DNA of 64,000 nucleotides, from contig NZ_JAWXYB010000001.1 in NCBI RefSeq assembly GCF_033842475.1, forward strand, positions 117,165-181,164, written 5' to 3'. The translations under genes and the position numbers were made by a program. Below are positions 54,368 through 63,460 of the stretch, in pieces. Position 1 is the first letter of the stretch. Every line of letters starts with the position of its first letter. This stretch comes from Acidiphilium acidophilum (GTDB lineage: Bacteria; Pseudomonadota; Alphaproteobacteria; Acetobacterales; Acetobacteraceae). A model generated the notes under the pieces. It was not told where the DNA came from. It did no database searches and was given only the letters and a program-made list of their open reading frames with translations.

Positions 54368-55630
54368 ATGGCGCTGTATGGCCTGATCGATGGCAATTCG
54401 TTCTATTGCTCCTGCGAACAGGCGTTCGATCCCGCGCTGCGGGACAAGCCGGTTGTGGTTCTTTCCAACAACGACGGGTGCGTGATTGCGCGTTCGGCTC
54501 TTGCCAAGGCGGTTGGCATCAAAATGGGGGATCCGTGGCACCTGATCAGGCGACGTCCGGAATTGAGCGAGGTGGTCGCAAAATCGTCTAATTATTCCCA
54601 TTACGGTGATCTCAGCCGGCGCGTGTTCGAAATCCTGGGCGCCCATGTTCAACGTCTCGAACCCTATTCGATCGATGAAACCTTCCTTGATCTGGCGCCG
54701 GTCACTGGCGACCTCATGGAGTTCTGCCAGATGCTGCGCGGCGCGGTCCGCCAGATCGCGAAGATCCCGACCTGTGTAGGGGTCGGTCCCAGTAAAACAA
54801 TTGCAAAGGCCGCAAACAAACTCGCCAAGTCCCGACCCGAACTGAATGGGGTGTGCGATCTGCGCGACGAGGCGACGCGCGTGGCCCTATATCAGGACCT
54901 CGGGATTGGCGAGGTCTGGGGGATCGGCGGCAAGACCGCTGAGAAGCTTGCTGCCCGCGGCGTCCGGACTGTCGCGGATTTCCTGCGCCTCGATCCGCGC
55001 AAGGTGCGCGATATGATGTCTGTGGTGGGTGCGCGGGTACAGGCGGAATTGCGCGACGTGTCGTGCCTGCCGCTGTCGCTGATGGCGCCGCAGCGCAAGG
55101 GGATCGCGGTGACGCGTAGTTTTGGCATGCCGATCACCGATTGGTGGACGATGCGCGAGGCGGTGGCATCCTACGCGACCCGCGCCGGCGAGAAATTGCG
55201 CGAGCATGGTTTGCTCGCCAGCACAATGACGGTTCTGCTCCACACCAACCCGCACAATGGCGATCCCTGGTACAGCAACCAGCATTCGGCGCGGATCGAG
55301 GCGACCAACGACACGACATCGTTGATCGGGGAGGCGATCCGCATGCTGGAGCCGATGTGGCGCGCGGGGTTCCGGTATTCGAAGGCGGGGATCATGCTCG
55401 GCGAGTTGATCGACGCGGGCAGTCAGCCGATGTCGCTGTTTCCGACCAAGGATCCTGTGCGGTCGGCGCGGGCGATGGCGGCGCTTGATGCGGTCAATGG
55501 CCGGTTTGGTCGCGACACGTTGCGCCCGCTCGCAACGGGGATTTCGCGCACCTGGACAGCCAAGGCGATGAATTTGTCGCCCCGCTATACGACGCGGGTT
55601 GGCGAGATCCTGGTTGGAACCGCCTATTGA
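54368..55630 (+). CDS. umuC: Y-family DNA polymerase V subunit UmuC
   Basis: A 420-residue translesion polymerase. The metal-binding acids are Asp in LIDGNSFYCSCE and Asp-Glu in YSIDETFLDL. The finger/palm segments NNDGCVIARSALAKAVGI and GVGPSKTIAKAANKLAK are conserved, and the little finger follows. It bypasses damage at the cost of mutation. In operon with the umuD-like gene. Confidence 0.95.
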   Translation: MALYGLIDGNSFYCSCEQAFDPALRDKPVVVLSNNDGCVIARSALAKAVGIKMGDPWHLIRRRPELSEVVAKSSNYSHYGDLSRRVFEILGAHVQRLEPYSIDETFLDLAPVTGDLMEFCQMLRGAVRQIAKIPTCVGVGPSKTIAKAANKLAKSRPELNGVCDLRDEATRVALYQDLGIGEVWGIGGKTAEKLAARGVRTVADFLRLDPRKVRDMMSVVGARVQAELRDVSCLPLSLMAPQRKGIAVTRSFGMPITDWWTMREAVASYATRAGEKLREHGLLASTMTVLLHTNPHNGDPWYSNQHSARIEATNDTTSLIGEAIRMLEPMWRAGFRYSKAGIMLGELIDAGSQPMSLFPTKDPVRSARAMAALDAVNGRFGRDTLRPLATGISRTWTAKAMNLSPRYTTRVGEILVGTAY

Positions 55631-55728
55631 GGGGACGCGCTCTCGAGGGCGCCTTACAGGTTTGATGGCCTTGGCGGGCCGCAAGGGGCTATGAACCACA
55701 TGCGATCAGCCGCTGGAGGGGAGGGACC

Positions 55729-56628
55729 ATGACCGAAGAGGAGGTGAAGCGGCTCGAGGAGATGGCGCGGACGCTCAGTGCCTCCGGTGCCTACCGCGTC
55801 CTGCGCAAGCTGGCACCCCGCTTGCCGGTCGCGGTCGAACCTGGCACGCCAACCCGGCCAGGATTATTCGTCGATGTCGAAACCACCGGGCTCGATCCCG
55901 AAACCGATGAGATCATCGAAATCGCGATCGTGCCGTTCACCTACGCGCTTGACGGTCGGATCATCGATGTCGGCGAGCCCTTCCAGTCCTTTCGTGATCC
56001 CGGTCGCCCGATACCGCCCGAGGTGGTGGCCCTGACCGGCATTACCGATACCATGGTCACGGACCAGACAATCGATCTGACGACGGTGGAGGGAATGGTG
56101 GCCCCTGCCGCTCTCGTGGTCGCACATAATGCGGCGTTTGATCGCCGTTTCATCGAGCGACTATGTCCGGCCTTCGCGGGCAAGCCCTGGGCGTGCTCGA
56201 TGACGGAGGTCGATTGGGTCGCGGAGGGGTTTGAGGGTCTGAAACTTGCCTATCTCGCGATGGGGGCGGGTTTCTTCTACGACCGGCACCGGGCAGCGAA
56301 TGATTGCCTCGCGGCGATCGAGCTGCTGGCCCTGCCACTGCCGCATTCGGGCACGATTGCGATGAGCCGTCTGCTCGATCGCGCCCGGGGCGTGACGTGG
56401 CGGGTCTGGGCCGAGGGCGCGCCGTTCGATCTCAAGGATGATCTGAAACGCCGGGGTTATCGTTGGGGTGGTGACACGGGGTTCCGGCCGCGGACATGGT
56501 ATATCGACGTTCCGGAGGCGAAGCAGTCCGATGAGATCGCCTATCTCAAGACCAAGGTTCTGGATGCGGGACGGGAACCGACGGTGCAGCGGATTACCGC
56601 CTATGACCGGTTCTCGAAACGTGGCTGA
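55729..56628 (+). CDS. DnaQ-like DEDDh 3'-5' exonuclease
   Basis: A 299-residue protein. The exonuclease motifs are FVDVETTGLDPETDEI (Exo I), VVAHNAAFDRRFIERLCP (Exo II) and RHRAANDCLAAIELL (Exo III, the H form). A C-terminal extension of about 100 residues is of unknown fold. ATG 55729 with ggaggggagg. It follows umuC after 98 bp and may be co-induced. It could proofread or trim during damage bypass. Confidence 0.9.
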   Translation: MTEEEVKRLEEMARTLSASGAYRVLRKLAPRLPVAVEPGTPTRPGLFVDVETTGLDPETDEIIEIAIVPFTYALDGRIIDVGEPFQSFRDPGRPIPPEVVALTGITDTMVTDQTIDLTTVEGMVAPAALVVAHNAAFDRRFIERLCPAFAGKPWACSMTEVDWVAEGFEGLKLAYLAMGAGFFYDRHRAANDCLAAIELLALPLPHSGTIAMSRLLDRARGVTWRVWAEGAPFDLKDDLKRRGYRWGGDTGFRPRTWYIDVPEAKQSDEIAYLKTKVLDAGREPTVQRITAYDRFSKRG

Positions 56629-56706
56629 ATCTGCGGCCGGCCAGCCGGATGCTTCAAGGATGTGAGGCTATCTCTCGCGGTTTGGCCCAGCCGTGTAGTC
56701 TGGATG

Positions 56707-57327
56707 TCAGATGGGCTTGCGGAGGACCAGATCGACAAACGCGCTCATGCCGGTATGGCGGGGGCCTTCGTTCAGTTCCGTGATCTGGTCGGCGAGGTGG
56801 ATCAGTTCAAAGCCTGGAAATGCCGCCAGCAGCAGGTCCACAGTATAAAGATTTTCGACTTCAGGCGGGCCGCCGGTTTTGAATTCAAGCTGCTTTGGTG
56901 TGTAGCCGCGCAGGAAAATCCGGCCACCCGGCTTCGCCGTTTGTGCGATGCCGGCAAATGCCTTGGAGCGTGCGGCAGGGTCCAGGAATTGAAAGAAAAT
57001 CCCGACCACCACGTCGTAGGCGTTCGGCGTCCATGACCAGGTTTCTATGTCATGCTCAACCATGTTCACCGAGACACGCCGCTCGTCGAAAAGTTTCTGA
57101 GCCTTGGCGATCGCGGTATCTGAAAAATCGAAACTTGTGACGTTCATGCCAAGCTGCGCCAGATAGGCGCTGTTACGCCCTTCACCATCCGCAACCGAGA
57201 GCGCGGTATCGCCGGCCCGCAGTAAACTTTTGTGGCGTACCAGAAGTTCGCTGGGCTCCTTGCCGAAAATATAATCGTCGATCGCGTAACGCTGATTCCA
57301 GGTCTCGCGTCTTGTCGCTTGGTCCAT
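56707..57327 (-). CDS. Class I SAM-dependent methyltransferase
   Basis: A 206-residue protein. The glycine-rich SAM motif I is degenerate (ALSVADGEGRNSAYLAQLG), then VTSFDFSDTAIAKAQ (motif post-I) and VVGIFFQFLDP (motif II). The arrangement is like the TehB/thiopurine-type small-molecule methyltransferases. The substrate is unknown. Convergent with the exonuclease gene. Confidence 0.85.
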   Translation of the reverse strand: MDQATRRETWNQRYAIDDYIFGKEPSELLVRHKSLLRAGDTALSVADGEGRNSAYLAQLGMNVTSFDFSDTAIAKAQKLFDERRVSVNMVEHDIETWSWTPNAYDVVVGIFFQFLDPAARSKAFAGIAQTAKPGGRIFLRGYTPKQLEFKTGGPPEVENLYTVDLLLAAFPGFELIHLADQITELNEGPRHTGMSAFVDLVLRKPI

Positions 57328-57500
57328 GTCGCATTTTCTCCATGAGCGAAAGAGCCGCTCGCCTTCTGGCAGTGATAGCTAAACTTGAAACCGTGTGGAA
57401 TGTTGGGGGCACAATTCTCGTCGGCCTCACCTGATGTTTCGGTCATGTGAGAGCATCGATCAAGCGCCGCATGGTTGCTGGATCGACGGCACCGGCGACC

Positions 57501-58853
57501 GGTGGTGTAACCTGACGTCTGGAAATTCATTTTGGGTTGGGAGTTGGTGCCCTTGCCGGGGCATGCCCCGGCAAGGGCTGTTCATTCTGGTATTCCATGC
57601 AGTTGTTCACACCAACATGGAGACCGATGAATGGACGCCAAAAAGGATACGATTATCGAGGCACTTTTGGAACATCTGATCGAAAACGGCGCAGGCGATA
57701 TCGCCACGGTATTTGCCAGGACCTTCGAACTCGCCATGCAGATCGAGCGCGAACGCTTCCTCCACGCCAGTCACTACGAGCGCAACCCCGATCGTCAGGG
57801 TTACGCCAATGGCTACAAGCCCAAGCGGATCGATACCCCGGCCGGGTCGATCACCGTCGATGTCCCCAAAACCGCCGGTCACGTGGGCGAACCCTTCTAC
57901 CCACAGTCCCTCGAACGCGGCCGACGCTCGGTCCGCGCCGTCATGGTCGCCGTCGCCGAAATGTACATCAAAGGCGTCTCCACCCGCGACGTCGAGGCCG
58001 TCATGCGCGAATTCGGCATCGAAAGCCTCTCCTCCGCTCAGGTCAGCCGCGCCAGCAAGCTGCTCGATGACGAACTCGCCGCCTGGCGCACCCGACCCCT
58101 CGCCGAGATCCGCTACCTCATCCTCGACGCCAGATATGAAAAAATGCGCGATAATGGCGTCGTCCGCGATGCCGCCGTGCTCTCGGCCATCGGCATCGGA
58201 CCCGATGAACGCCGCCGTGTCCTCGGCGTCTCGGTCGCCCTTTCCGAGGCCGAAGTCCATTGGCGTGCCTTCCTCGAAAGCCTCCATCAGCGTGGCCTGC
58301 GAGGCGTCGAATTCATCGTCTCCGATGACCATGCCGGATTGCACGCCGCACGCCGCGCCGTCTTCGGCGCCGCACACTGGCAACGATGCCAGTTCCACCT
58401 CGCCCAAAACGCCATCCACCACGCCCCCAACCACGCCATCCGCAAACGCATCGGCGCAGAACTCCGGACCGTCTGGAACGCAAATTCCCTCGCCGCTGCC
58501 CAGATCGCTCTCACAACCCTCGTCAATGCCTATCGCGACACCGCACCAAAGCTCGCCGATTGGCTCGAACGAAATATCCCCGAAGGCCTCACCGTCTTCA
58601 CACTGCCAGAACCCCACCAGCGCCGGCTTCGCACTTCCAACCCCATGGAACGCGGCATCCAGCAGGAACTCAAACGCCGCACCACCAAAATCAGGGTCTT
58701 CCCCAACGAAGCCTCCCTCGAACGCCTCGTCAGCGCCGTCCTCGTCGAAATCGATGAAAAATGGGCCGCCGACACCAAGGGCTACATCAAGTGGGACTAC
58801 CAGGATGCCTGACCCCCGCTCGCCCTATTTTCCAGACATCAGGTTGCTCAATC
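57501..58853 (+). mobile_element. IS256-family element, copy 4
   Basis: A 1353-bp copy in the orientation of copy 1, about 53 kb away from it. The 8-bp duplication is CGGCGACC (57493-57500 and 58854-58861). The four copies have the same length, and their transposases have the same translation. Confidence 0.95.
57631..58812 (+). CDS. IS256-family transposase (copy 4)
   Basis: A 393-residue DDE transposase, identical in translation to copies 1-3 and intact. It lies within the fourth element between the methyltransferase and ATP-grasp genes. Confidence 0.95.
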   Translation: MDAKKDTIIEALLEHLIENGAGDIATVFARTFELAMQIERERFLHASHYERNPDRQGYANGYKPKRIDTPAGSITVDVPKTAGHVGEPFYPQSLERGRRSVRAVMVAVAEMYIKGVSTRDVEAVMREFGIESLSSAQVSRASKLLDDELAAWRTRPLAEIRYLILDARYEKMRDNGVVRDAAVLSAIGIGPDERRRVLGVSVALSEAEVHWRAFLESLHQRGLRGVEFIVSDDHAGLHAARRAVFGAAHWQRCQFHLAQNAIHHAPNHAIRKRIGAELRTVWNANSLAAAQIALTTLVNAYRDTAPKLADWLERNIPEGLTVFTLPEPHQRRLRTSNPMERGIQQELKRRTTKIRVFPNEASLERLVSAVLVEIDEKWAADTKGYIKWDYQDA

Positions 58854-59036
58854 CGGCGACCAGCGTCAGCCCGACGAATGCCAGGAGACTTTGACACATC
58901 GCATTGCCGCACCGCTTGCCCCGACAATCCCCGTTCGCCCCTGCATTCCATCATCACCGAAACGTGAACCGGCGGGTGCGGTTTGCATTATGCACTTGCG
59001 ATCCGGCTCGCAATGCTTCCGGCTGGAGGTGTTGTG

Positions 59037-60188
59037 ATGGAACTCGCGCTAGCCAATTCCCGACCCTACGGGGCGGATGCCGTCCCGATTGCGGGCAAAC
59101 TGCCGACTGTCGATATTCGAGCCGCGTTGCCGCATGCCGCGCCAACGCTGGGCGGGCTGATGCGCCTGTTGGTGTCGACCTATCGTTTGAGTCGTGGTCC
59201 GGGTCGATTGATGCCGGTGGAGTTCTTGCAGCATCGGCTGTGGGATCGCGAGCTGATGCCGGGCGATCGAGCACGTTTCGTGGGGCTTGCCGCGCAGAGC
59301 TTATTTCATCGCACGACCTGCGATTACGGCTGGCGCGCTGTCGCCGATGACAAGCTCATCGCGCAAGCGACCTTGTCGGCAGCCGGTATTGCCGCCGTCC
59401 CCGAAATAACCGGGGTCGCGCATCCGACCCGGGGCCTGGATGGTGCCGCGGCGTTGCGCTCGATCGATGATGTTGTCGTGTTCCTGCGCGATCCGTCGCA
59501 GTATCCGTTGGTGGCCAAACCGATCGATGGCGTGTTCAGCGTTGGGGTGATCCACGCGGTATCGGTCGATCCGGCGTCGGACACGATCCGCGGAGTGACC
59601 GGCGCTACCGTGCCGATACCGGCTGTCGCAGCCCGCATCCTCGATTATCGGGGCGGGTATCTGATCCAGCGCGCCCTCCTGCCTCCAACTGAACTGGGCC
59701 GGGTGCCGGGTGGACGGCTCTGCACGGTTCGGGTGCTGGTGTTGCTCACGGATGCCGGCCCGGTCATCCATCGCGCCGCCCTGAAAATCCCGATCCGGGT
59801 GAACGAGGCGGATAATTACTGGCGGGAGGGCAACCGGCTTGGCGCGATCGACCTTGCCACGGGTGAAGTGACGCGGGTGATGACGGGGAAAGCGACATCG
59901 TTGCGGCGCGATCCGATCCATCCTGATACGGGGTGCGCGATAGAGGGCGTCACCGTCCCGGACTGGAACGATCTCCGATCCCTGGTCACGCGGGCTGCGC
60001 CATTGTTTCCGGGAATCAGGACGCAATCCTGGGACGTCGCGATCACCGACCATGGGCCGATTTTGCTTGAGCTGAACTGGGGTGGTGATCTTTACCTGCA
60101 TCAGATTGCCCACGGCGCGGGTGTGCTCGATGATGCCTTTTGCTCGCATCTTCGCGCCTGTGGGTTCCAGGGGCGGTTGCCGGGGTAG
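59037..60188 (+). CDS. ATP-grasp domain protein
   Basis: A 383-residue protein. YPLVAKPIDGVFSVGV and GGYLIQRALLPPTELG fit the ATP-binding part of ATP-grasp ligases of the sugar-transfer-associated type. The Mg-binding region is LLELNWGGDLYL near the end. ATG 59037 with a strong GGAGGT six bases before it. The substrate is unknown. It is placed between an IS256 copy and a large unknown protein. Confidence 0.75.
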   Translation: MELALANSRPYGADAVPIAGKLPTVDIRAALPHAAPTLGGLMRLLVSTYRLSRGPGRLMPVEFLQHRLWDRELMPGDRARFVGLAAQSLFHRTTCDYGWRAVADDKLIAQATLSAAGIAAVPEITGVAHPTRGLDGAAALRSIDDVVVFLRDPSQYPLVAKPIDGVFSVGVIHAVSVDPASDTIRGVTGATVPIPAVAARILDYRGGYLIQRALLPPTELGRVPGGRLCTVRVLVLLTDAGPVIHRAALKIPIRVNEADNYWREGNRLGAIDLATGEVTRVMTGKATSLRRDPIHPDTGCAIEGVTVPDWNDLRSLVTRAAPLFPGIRTQSWDVAITDHGPILLELNWGGDLYLHQIAHGAGVLDDAFCSHLRACGFQGRLPG

Positions 60189-60235
60189 GGGAGGGAGAGG
60201 GGAAGGGGAAGGGGAAGGGGAAGGGGAAGGGGGAG
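60189..60235 (+). repeat. GGGGAA hexanucleotide repeat
   Basis: Five or so GGGGAA units (about 60199-60230) between the ATP-grasp stop and the ATG at 60236, after gggagagg. The purine tract supplies several overlapping Shine-Dalgarno-like sequences. Confidence 0.8.
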
Positions 60236-61618
60236 ATGCTCTCGATCGCGCCGAAAGGAAAGACCAGTCCTGCGACGCCGTTGTCGCGGCGCGAGGATCA
60301 GTTAGTGCGCCGCGCGTTCGGGCGCTATGCGGTGTTTGCGGAGCGTGTGCCTGCGGCCGATATCGTCAAGCGCGTCCAGGACTCCGGACCCGGTCACTGG
60401 ATCCTGTGCGACTGCCTCGGCAGTTCTGGCGAGGACCGTCCACCCGCGCTGGTACCGGTCGCGTCGAGCCATATTCGTCGTCATACCAATGTCTGCTGGC
60501 CGCCGCATGCACCCGACTGCGATTTCTTCCGCGAGCCGGAGGAGCAGAAACATGTCACAGCGAGTTTTCGGCCGGGAGATCAACCGCCCTGTCTGATCAA
60601 GGGTTATGCCCTGGAATCCCCGGCCTATCGGGTTCATCTCACCGGTGTAAGCCATGCCGAAGAACGATCTCCGCTTGCCCGCCTGCTCCTCGGGCTGGTT
60701 GAAGAGGCCGGATTACAGCGCGTGCGCCCCGGCTGGGTCGTGGGTGATCTCTCTGGCCAGTATCGCGCCCTGCGTCAGGCGGCATCTCAGATTGAGCTCG
60801 CCGACAAGGTGTATCTTCGCTCCTATCTCGAGACTTATGCCCCGCAGTATGAGGCCTTTCGTCTGCGCATCGAGGAAACGCCGGCGAAGACGTTCCGCAA
60901 ATCCCGCCCTCATGGGATTTTCATCACGGCGGCGAGGTCGATTTCCGAGGGCATTATTGAACCGATGGAGGGGATTTCGATCCCGGTCATCGGGCGGCTC
61001 TCGATCTTCGGCGAGATCGAGGGTCACGGCAGAATCCACGACGCGGCGGCGCGGCGGCCACCTTATCTGGTGGCGGCGCTGGTCGCACGGCCCGACAAGG
61101 ATAGTCCTGCCGCGATCCTGCGCGCCTATGCCCATCCGGTCGCATCGCGCTCGCATCTTTTACTACTCGACAGCGACAACGAGCGCTTGACCTTGCACAA
61201 TCTGATCGACCTGCAGGGATGGCTGGCCAGGGCGCGGAACGTGTTGATGACGATCGAGAAGCCGCAATTCGATCTCGGGCCCGAATTCGACCCGGCGGCA
61301 CCGGACGCGAGTGCTGACGCGCGGCCGCCGATCATTCCGGATTTCGTGGTGAGGGCGAAAGCGGCGAGTGGGCGCGAGGCCACGGTGATCGTCGAGACCA
61401 TGGGCTATGACGATGAGCGCTATCTCGAACGCAAGCGCCATGTTCATCCGCTGATGAGAGCGGCGCTTGGTGGCGCGCCGATCGTCCTGCATCATCCGCG
61501 TCGCGCAGGATCGAAGGTCACGCCGGACGACAAGGAATTCAAGCGGCTGCTGCTCCGTTCGCTCTTTCAGCAGATTGATCCGCCCGGCGATCGGCCTCTC
61601 CAGCAGGCATCGGCGTAG
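60236..61618 (+). CDS. Large hypothetical protein, possibly DUF1173-like
   Basis: A 460-residue protein starting MLSIAPKGK. Notable parts: a Cys/His-rich region (ILCDCLG, HTNVCWPPHAPDCDFF) that might bind zinc, the motif SRPHGIFITAARSISEG, and a C-terminal VETMGYDDERYLERKRHVHP. It resembles plasmid-borne DUF1173-type proteins in general form, but I cannot confirm this. No membrane segment is visible. Confidence 0.55.
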   Translation: MLSIAPKGKTSPATPLSRREDQLVRRAFGRYAVFAERVPAADIVKRVQDSGPGHWILCDCLGSSGEDRPPALVPVASSHIRRHTNVCWPPHAPDCDFFREPEEQKHVTASFRPGDQPPCLIKGYALESPAYRVHLTGVSHAEERSPLARLLLGLVEEAGLQRVRPGWVVGDLSGQYRALRQAASQIELADKVYLRSYLETYAPQYEAFRLRIEETPAKTFRKSRPHGIFITAARSISEGIIEPMEGISIPVIGRLSIFGEIEGHGRIHDAAARRPPYLVAALVARPDKDSPAAILRAYAHPVASRSHLLLLDSDNERLTLHNLIDLQGWLARARNVLMTIEKPQFDLGPEFDPAAPDASADARPPIIPDFVVRAKAASGREATVIVETMGYDDERYLERKRHVHPLMRAALGGAPIVLHHPRRAGSKVTPDDKEFKRLLLRSLFQQIDPPGDRPLQQASA

Positions 61619-61727
61619 TCCAGCATCTGCCGTTTTGGGTTTCACGATAAAGTGAAGCCCTTCCCCTCTCTGACCTGTACGCAGTTGCAATCGCGGTCGC
61701 GAAGCTCTCCGGTGAAGGAGATTGATC

Positions 61728-63023
61728 ATGCGTGTTGCTTTAGCTGTTTTCCTGGCGGGTCTGCCTGGTCTGGCAATCGCGGCGTCGGGTCCCGATTGTG
61801 CGGTTTCGTCTGCGAGCCTGGGGCAGGTGGCGTCGACCCATCCTCTGGCGTTACCCACCTATCCCGCGCCGGTGATGCCCACCGCGAACCGGCCGGTACT
61901 GGCGTCGCTGACCAAGGTGCCGCTCAAGACGAAACCGGCGGCGCCACCCTCAGCTCCTCCGACGCAGCTGGCTCACACCGTCGATCCACCCCTGACACCC
62001 TCCGTCGCTGCTTTACCGGCGGCCCAGCCTGTTGTGGCGCCACCGTCCGCGTCAACACCAACGCTCGCAACGACGTCAGGATCACAGGCGGCACCGGTTC
62101 TCCATTCGGTTCGTGACCTGCCGATGCCCACCGGGGTCAAGCGGATTCCGGCCGCCGAGATCGCCTCAGTCCCTGCGTTACGCCAGATCGCCTCCCATGG
62201 TGCGAAGCTCTACGATATCGGCACGGTGGACGGGATGCGGGGCGTTTTTGCCCGGAGCGGGTCGCTGTTTTCCGTCTTCTACATTGCCCCCGATGGCCGT
62301 TCGGAGATCCAGGGTGAGATGTGGAGCGACCACGGCAAGAACATCACCCTTCGCCAGGTGGCCGCTATTCCGGGTGTGCTGCCTACAGTGACGATCGGTC
62401 GGATCGGCAAGCATCAGCAGGTCACCCATGCGTTCGTCCATCGCAGCGGTCCGTCTGCTGTCGTTCCCGCGACGGCCACAGTTCCAACCCGCACGACCCG
62501 ATCACCATCCCCGGATGCCCCTCTCCCGGTTCCTGCCGGCCCGGCGCAGAAGGCGAAGGAAGTCGCCTCGGTATTCCGGATGCTGCGGTCGACCGATCAC
62601 GGGACCGTCGGACCGGAGAACGCTCCACATCTCTGGATGCTGATCGATCCGATGTGCATCCATTCGATCCACGCGATGCAGGCGTTGGCTCCCTATGTGA
62701 ACGCGGGAAAACTCCGCCTGAGCGTCATTCCGTTGTCGATCCTGGATTACGAGGACAAGGGGGAGAGCACATTGAAGGCGAAAGTGATGGTCAGCCGCGC
62801 GCCGACCCGGATGGTCGCCGACTGGATCGACAAAGGGTTGCCGGAGACCGCCAGCGCTGGCGCTACGGCGCGGCTGGCCCGCAACATGGCGGTGGCGCAC
62901 GACATCGGGTTGACCGGCACGCCGACCTTGCTGTGGCACACGCGTGATGGGCTGATCGGCCGGAGCGATGGCGATCCGGGCGATCTTGCCGCGATCATCG
63001 CGTCCCTCCCACCGCCAACCTGA
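61728..63023 (+). CDS. DsbC/DsbG-like periplasmic thioredoxin-fold protein
   Basis: A 431-residue protein. Signal peptide at 1-20 (cleavage near AIA-A), then a Pro/Ala/Thr-rich linker (about 25-125), then a DsbC/G-like N-terminal domain. The C-terminal thioredoxin domain has PHLWMLIDPMCIHSIH, so the active site is CIHS instead of CXXC. The cis-proline loop is GTPTLLWH. The missing second Cys suggests a monothiol isomerase or a chaperone. ATG 61728 with gaaggag. Such proteins often help assemble conjugation or pilus machinery. Confidence 0.8.
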   Translation: MRVALAVFLAGLPGLAIAASGPDCAVSSASLGQVASTHPLALPTYPAPVMPTANRPVLASLTKVPLKTKPAAPPSAPPTQLAHTVDPPLTPSVAALPAAQPVVAPPSASTPTLATTSGSQAAPVLHSVRDLPMPTGVKRIPAAEIASVPALRQIASHGAKLYDIGTVDGMRGVFARSGSLFSVFYIAPDGRSEIQGEMWSDHGKNITLRQVAAIPGVLPTVTIGRIGKHQQVTHAFVHRSGPSAVVPATATVPTRTTRSPSPDAPLPVPAGPAQKAKEVASVFRMLRSTDHGTVGPENAPHLWMLIDPMCIHSIHAMQALAPYVNAGKLRLSVIPLSILDYEDKGESTLKAKVMVSRAPTRMVADWIDKGLPETASAGATARLARNMAVAHDIGLTGTPTLLWHTRDGLIGRSDGDPGDLAAIIASLPPPT

Positions 63024-63139
63024 TCGGCGCCCAGCATGACTCGCAAACGGGCGCGCGCGGGAGTGAGCCAGGCGAGGAAGCCGGTCGGGCGCCCCCCCAA
63101 CGGACATCATCATCCCCCTGAACAATTGGAGTTGCCTTT

Positions 63140-63460
63140 ATGGACGAGCCTCAATTCCCCGATCCGCGTGATGCCGAAGCCTGGATCGAGCGACACGGTT
63201 GGGACGCCCTCACCATATTCCGGATCCCCCGCTCCGGACGACGCCTCCAGGGAATGACGGCGCGGATGGTCGAGGCCTTATGCAATCCCACCAACAGCGA
63301 CTGGTTGAGGCGTGGCATCATCAGTTCTTCGGCGCGGGATGCGCTGGATGCCGCGCGGGATGCGACGCATCTGGCGGCATTGCTCGATGAGCGCCTCGAT
63401 CGCGTATTCGCGGCCCATCCCGGTCGCGCGGTGGACATCAGTAGCGGACAGGAGGGGTGA
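63140..63460 (+). CDS. Hypothetical protein (106 aa)
   Basis: An acidic helical protein (MDEPQFPDPRDAEAWIERHG). Its stop abuts the next ATG (63461), and the DsbG-like gene lies upstream, so it is part of the same plasmid-transfer-like cluster. No family was recognised. Confidence 0.6.
   Translation: MDEPQFPDPRDAEAWIERHGWDALTIFRIPRSGRRLQGMTARMVEALCNPTNSDWLRRGIISSSARDALDAARDATHLAALLDERLDRVFAAHPGRAVDISSGQEG

Noticed and set aside
60189..60235. Possible CRISPR-like repeat
   Set aside because: It is a continuous hexanucleotide run without spacers.
63036..63257. Small basic frame beginning MTRKRARAGVSQ
   Set aside because: It overlaps the better-supported 63140 gene in another frame; the first 35 codons could be real but evidence is too thin.
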